NCBI GenBank assembly: GCA_902476295.1
Contig: CABSDC010000051.1
Location: 1 to 15,703, forward strand
Source of the DNA: SFTJ01 sp905210415
GTDB taxonomy: Bacteria; Bacteroidota; Bacteroidia; Bacteroidales; Muribaculaceae
Length of the DNA: 15,703 nucleotides
Reading direction: 5' to 3'
Within the stretch, counting starts at the first letter, position 1; each line of letters opens with the position of its first letter. Both the position numbers and the translations under genes were made by a program. The notes under the pieces are model-generated. The model searched no databases. It had not been told where the DNA came from and saw only the letters and a program-made list of their open reading frames with translations. This document shows positions 13,061 to 15,703 of the stretch, piece by piece.

Positions 13061-13247
13061 AACCCAATTCAGGCATTAGGGCTTGGCAGGGTTTCGGAAT
13101 TTTAGAAGAGCAGGCTTTGATTGCTTTTTAATGAACAATAGCAGGCTATTGCGAATTAAAAACAAGCAAAGGATGCCTTATAAAAACCGAAAGACTCCAA
13201 ACAGTAGAAAAAAAATCACATTTACGTCCTAATGACCGATTTGGGTT
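13061..13247. repeat. Palindromic element, unit 2 (187 bp)
   Basis: Starts directly after unit 1 with no spacer, so the joint reads GGGTTAACCC, itself a perfect palindrome. Nearly identical to unit 3. Confidence 0.9.
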
Positions 13248-13433
13248 AACCCAATTCAGGCATTAGGGCTTGGCAGGGTTTCGGAATTTTAGAAGAGCAG
13301 GCTTTGATTGCTTTTTAATGAACAATAGCAGGCTATTGCGAATTAAAAACAAGCAAAGGATGCCTTATAAAAACCGAAAGACTCCAAACAGTAGAAAAAA
13401 ATCACATTTACGTCCCAATGACCGATTTGGGTT
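13248..13433. repeat. Palindromic element, unit 3 (186 bp)
   Basis: Differs from unit 2 by one A fewer in an A-run near 13395-13401 and by C for T at 13415 (CGTCCCAATGACC). Its last bases contain an ATG in frame with the muramidase gene. Confidence 0.9.
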
Positions 13434-13465
13434 TAATCATAACTTCACAACTTCACGCATTTATC

Positions 13466-14164
13466 ATGGACATATACCGAACCATTTCTGCCATAACACT
13501 TGCCACATCGCTTTGCTTCGCCGTTAGCGCCACAGACATCACTTTAGAAGCCCCCAACGACAGCATTGAGCAAGCTTCAAGATACACCAGACTTACCGAC
13601 TACGACTATCAACGAGTGGCTGAAGAACTCGATGTTGAGATTGCAGCAATCAAGGCAGTAATAGACATTGAAGCTGGCAAGGGTCATCACGGATTCGTTG
13701 CACCAGGACAACCAACCCTCAATTTTTCCACCAATATGTTCCGCCGTGCGCTCAGCCGCCGTGGCATCACCGTGTCTGCAGCCAAAAGACGCTCGTCTGA
13801 GGCGTTTCGTCCGCTCAACCGAAAGAAGTACGGGTCATACGGCAAAGCGCAACACGCGCGTTTAGAAAGCGCCATGGCTATCGATTCGGTATCGGCCATA
13901 ACGTCGTGCTACTGGGGAATGTTTCAAATAGGCGGTTTCAACTGGAAAAAATGTGGTTGCTCTTCGCCACAGGAATTCGCCAACAAGATGTGCGAATCTG
14001 AGTTGGCGCAGCTCGAATTGTTTGCTCACTTCATCGCGAACAACGGCATGCTCAAATACCTTAAAGCAAAAAACTGGTATGGGTTTGCGCGCATTTATAA
14101 TGGCCGACACGCCAAACGCTACGCATCACGCATGGCGGCTGCCTACAAGCGCTACAAGCAATAG
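13466..14164 (+). CDS. Secreted N-acetylmuramidase-like enzyme (DUF3380/PF11860 type)
   Basis: 232 residues from the ATG at 13466, which begins a signal peptide (MDIYRTISAITLATSLCFAVSA). The frame also opens at 13418, but that ATG lies within repeat unit 3 and would put 16 polar residues before the signal. VAEELDVEIAAIKAVIDIEAGKGHHGF (51-77) holds the likely catalytic Glu69; YGSYGKAQHARLESAMAID (122-140), SCYWGMFQIGGFNWKKCG (147-164), FANKMCESELAQLELFAHFI and WYGFARIYNG (204-213) follow the family order. The usual LFERH motif is replaced by LNFSTNMF. The enzyme should cut peptidoglycan glycan strands in the periplasm or outside. No Bacteroidetes promoter is visible between the repeat array and the gene, so transcription may begin in the array. 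Confidence 0.82.
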   Translation: MDIYRTISAITLATSLCFAVSATDITLEAPNDSIEQASRYTRLTDYDYQRVAEELDVEIAAIKAVIDIEAGKGHHGFVAPGQPTLNFSTNMFRRALSRRGITVSAAKRRSSEAFRPLNRKKYGSYGKAQHARLESAMAIDSVSAITSCYWGMFQIGGFNWKKCGCSSPQEFANKMCESELAQLELFAHFIANNGMLKYLKAKNWYGFARIYNGRHAKRYASRMAAAYKRYKQ

Positions 14165-14194
14165 GCGCTACTACAATCTTCTCTCACCAAATAC

Positions 14195-14266
14195 GTGGCG
14201 GCAAACACGCCACCATAAGACGCAAGAAATCCTGACATCGTATCCACGACACCAGGATTCCTTTTT
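14195..14266. terminator. Terminator region between convergent muramidase and OmpA genes
   Basis: A first hairpin, GTGGCG (14195-14200) with CGCCAC (14208-14213), has no T-run. The second, GAAATCCTG (14226-14234) with CAGGATTC (14253-14260) and one bulged A, is followed on the plus strand by CTTTTT, a normal terminator for the muramidase. On the minus strand it lies 27 bp after the OmpA stop codon and may serve that gene with a weaker tail. Confidence 0.65.
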
Positions 14267-14286
14267 ATATAAGTATATCCGTTAGA

Positions 14287-15429
14287 TTACTTTTCGATTG
14301 TGCAGATAGAAACGCGGTTCCAATCCGGTTCTTCAAACACGTCACCTACACCTTGACCGTCTGCGCTGATGCGGTCTGCAGAAATCTTATATGTCTTAAC
14401 GAGCATATCCTTTACTGCATTAGCACGAGCCTTAGAAAGACGTTGGTTAACATCTACGCTACCTTCTGGTGAAGCATAACCCAAGATAGACACCTTAGCG
14501 TCCTTGTGGCTCTTCAAGTATGTAGCCACACGTTGTACGTTTGGATATTGAGCCTTAGAGATTACTGACTTGCCTTGATCGAATGTGATGATAGTTTCAG
14601 GAACTTCGCTCTTCTTAGCTACTTCCTTAACCACTTCTTTAACTACTTCCTTAACTTGAGCAGGACGGTTGTTGCATTCATCCAAAGCACGCTTTGTGTC
14701 GGCAAGTTCACCACGGAGTTCGTTGATGCGAGCATTGAGAGCATCAAGTTCTGCTTGGTTTCCAAGTTCAGCAATCTTAAATGAGTGTGTTCCGTTTGAG
14801 TTCTTTAAGTGATATGTTACACCTACTGTCAACTCAAGGTTAGCAAGGTTAGCGTTGAATGAGTTGCTGCTTTGCTTAGATTCCTTAGCAAGGTTCCAAA
14901 CAACTGCAGGCTTAACGCCAATTGTCCATACCTTTGATTCGCCAAGGTTGAAATTGAAGTTAAGACCAGCCTTTGCAGTAATAGCGTTGTCGTCTTGACC
15001 TTGGTAGCTTGGCATATAAGCGTGACCCCAACCAGCGCCGAGAACAGTTTCAATCTCAAACAAACGAGGAGAGCCAGCGTAGCCAGCGAACAAGTTGTTA
15101 AGGTTAGTTACACCTTCCAACACGAGGTTAGATGCATCAAATGTGTTGCCACTCTTAACACCGCCCTTCTTCAGGTTCCAGCTTGAAGAATTCACTGTTG
15201 CAGAGTAATCCAATGCCAAGCCAAATACTGGAGTGATTTGCTTTCTCAATTCCAAGCCCACTACACCGCGAGAGTTAGGAATTACACTGTAGTGTTGGAA
15301 TGGAGATACTGCGCCACCTTTCAAGGTAAGTGACCAATTGTCAGAAAACTTGCTGCCTTCTACTGTTACTTGCGCATTTGCTACGCCAATGCCAATTGCA
15401 AGAGCAGCAAACAAAATAATCTTTTTCAT
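14287..15429 (-). CDS. OmpA/PorA-type outer-membrane protein
   Basis: 380 residues. Signal peptide MKKIILFAALAIGIGVANA, cleaved before QV. Residues ~25-210 are a beta-barrel with repeated aromatic/Gly strands (WSLTLKGGAVSPF, VVGLELRKQITPVFGLALDYSA, FEIETVLGAGWGHAY, AGLNFNFN, WTIGVKPAVVWNL, LELTVGVTYHL). A coiled segment (about 221-256: NQAELDALNARINELRGELA) and a Lys-Glu-Val repeat linker (VKEVVKEVVKEV, 259-270) lead to the OmpA peptidoglycan-binding domain (about 278-380), recognisable by FDQGKSVIS, VSILGYASPEGS, NQRLSKARANAV and GQGVGD with WNRVSI at the end. It anchors the outer membrane to the cell wall and may form a pore. Codons are strongly biased, as expected for an abundant protein. 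Confidence 0.93.
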   Translation of the reverse strand: MKKIILFAALAIGIGVANAQVTVEGSKFSDNWSLTLKGGAVSPFQHYSVIPNSRGVVGLELRKQITPVFGLALDYSATVNSSSWNLKKGGVKSGNTFDASNLVLEGVTNLNNLFAGYAGSPRLFEIETVLGAGWGHAYMPSYQGQDDNAITAKAGLNFNFNLGESKVWTIGVKPAVVWNLAKESKQSSNSFNANLANLELTVGVTYHLKNSNGTHSFKIAELGNQAELDALNARINELRGELADTKRALDECNNRPAQVKEVVKEVVKEVAKKSEVPETIITFDQGKSVISKAQYPNVQRVATYLKSHKDAKVSILGYASPEGSVDVNQRLSKARANAVKDMLVKTYKISADRISADGQGVGDVFEEPDWNRVSICTIEK

Positions 15430-15648
15430 CTTTTATAAATTTATTTTTTACCTATTTTGTATTTCAATTAAAACTAAGTAATCGGTAATACTCACATATC
15501 AGTGTGCAAAAATTATACCAAACGCCATATGCGAATTTTAACTAATCACAATTCTTAGACGCTCTGCCATAATAAAGGTTTAAACCCACCATATAAAAAT
15601 TTTATTACGACGCTCCAGAACTGCAAACCCGCTACAACAACACATCTC
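15430..15648. other. Upstream region of the OmpA gene
   Basis: No gene is seen in these 219 bases. On the minus strand TAGTTTTA (15476-15469) is one base from the -7 consensus, and TATAATTTTTGC around 15518-15506 is close with an extra T; neither has a TTTG at proper -33 spacing. The leader of this gene may therefore be 35-80 nt long, but the promoter is not settled. Confidence 0.35.
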
Positions 15649-15703
15649 GGCTCAGTGGAAAAGTACTGGGGGCTGTGTTTGTTGTTTCATAGTATTTTGT
15701 ACC
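15649..15703 (+). mobile_element. End of an insertion sequence, right copy (55-bp inverted repeat with 55-109)
   Basis: Starts GGCTCAGTGG and ends GTATTTTGTACC, where the window stops in the middle of the -7 box. It is the exact reverse complement of 55-109, so the IS gene would read rightwards out of the window. Confidence 0.6.

Larger units (their letters stand above)
12874..13433. mobile_element. Tandem array of three MITE/REP-like palindromic elements
   Basis: The 560 bp between the PepD terminators and the muramidase gene is filled by three head-to-tail units. Within each unit the two halves pair in layers: terminal repeats; TTTCGG with CCGAAA; TTTTA with TAAAA; AGGC with GCCT; TTGC and TTTTTAAT with ATTAAAAA and GCAA; and CAATAG-CAGG-CTATTG at the centre. 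The whole unit is therefore one long imperfect hairpin. No open frame of note lies inside, so it is non-autonomous. Perfect abutment without target duplication between units argues for slippage or recombination of an inserted element more than three separate insertions. Confidence 0.75.

Noticed and set aside
13040..13110. Promoter created at repeat-unit joints
   Set aside because: TTTG followed after 20 bp by TAGGGCTTG has the right spacing but matches the -7 consensus poorly, so it is not called.
12874..13433. CRISPR array
   Set aside because: The repeating unit is about 187 bp with no variable spacers; the units abut directly.
55..15703. Composite transposon carrying the whole window
   Set aside because: The cargo is mainly ordinary chromosomal genes (RluA, PepD, OmpA, OmpH), there are no resistance or transfer genes, and the IS copies are incomplete, so two independent insertions are simpler.

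Overview
The window looks like a chromosomal piece of a Bacteroidales bacterium, most likely a whole short contig from a gut-type genome. The evidence is the repeated use of Bacteroidetes promoters (-33 TTTG, about 20 bp spacer, -7 TAnnTTTG), the absence of strong Shine-Dalgarno sequences, and typical Bacteroidetes families: PorA-type OmpA, OMP_b-brl porin, lipid-anchored OmpH/Skp, ECF sigma with a one-TM anti-sigma, and M20C aminoacyl-histidine dipeptidases. Genus cannot be read from the sequence. No rRNA, tRNA, CRISPR array or prophage was seen.

Layout. Both ends carry the same 55-bp end of an insertion sequence in inverted, outward-facing orientation (55-109 and 15649-15703). On the left this runs into the first codons of a probable transposase. 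From 248 to 2460 lies an ADP-ribose module on the minus strand: a NUDIX protein with a C-terminal winged-helix-like region, followed by an ADP-ribosylglycohydrolase with an extra C-terminal domain. Its promoter is bracketed by two GT-N7-AC palindromes, which predicts NrtR-type autoregulation. From 2681 to 4633 lies a minus-strand operon: ECF sigma factor, membrane anti-sigma-like protein, and a secreted protein made of repeats resembling the TonB-receptor plug motif without a barrel.

From 4822 to 7958 there is a 6-phosphogluconolactonase-type propeller (plus strand) converging with one base of separation on a GH28-like beta-helix protein, which is itself 10 bp behind an RluA-type pseudouridine synthase. 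From 8092 to 9648 there is a small outer-membrane barrel, a lipoprotein-type OmpH/Skp homologue, and an easily missed 55-residue membrane protein that heads the OmpH operon. From 9802 to 12750 two paralogous PepD dipeptidases stand in tandem. From 13466 to 15429 a secreted N-acetylmuramidase-like enzyme converges on an OmpA/PorA-type porin.

The most unusual DNA is a repeat family. Three head-to-tail copies of a 186-187 bp imperfect palindrome occupy 12874-13433, with identical-type termini fused as GGGTTAACCC, directly upstream of the muramidase. A 58-bp solo relative with only the two ends sits in front of the outer-membrane barrel gene (8742-8799). It looks like a MITE/REP-like element family.
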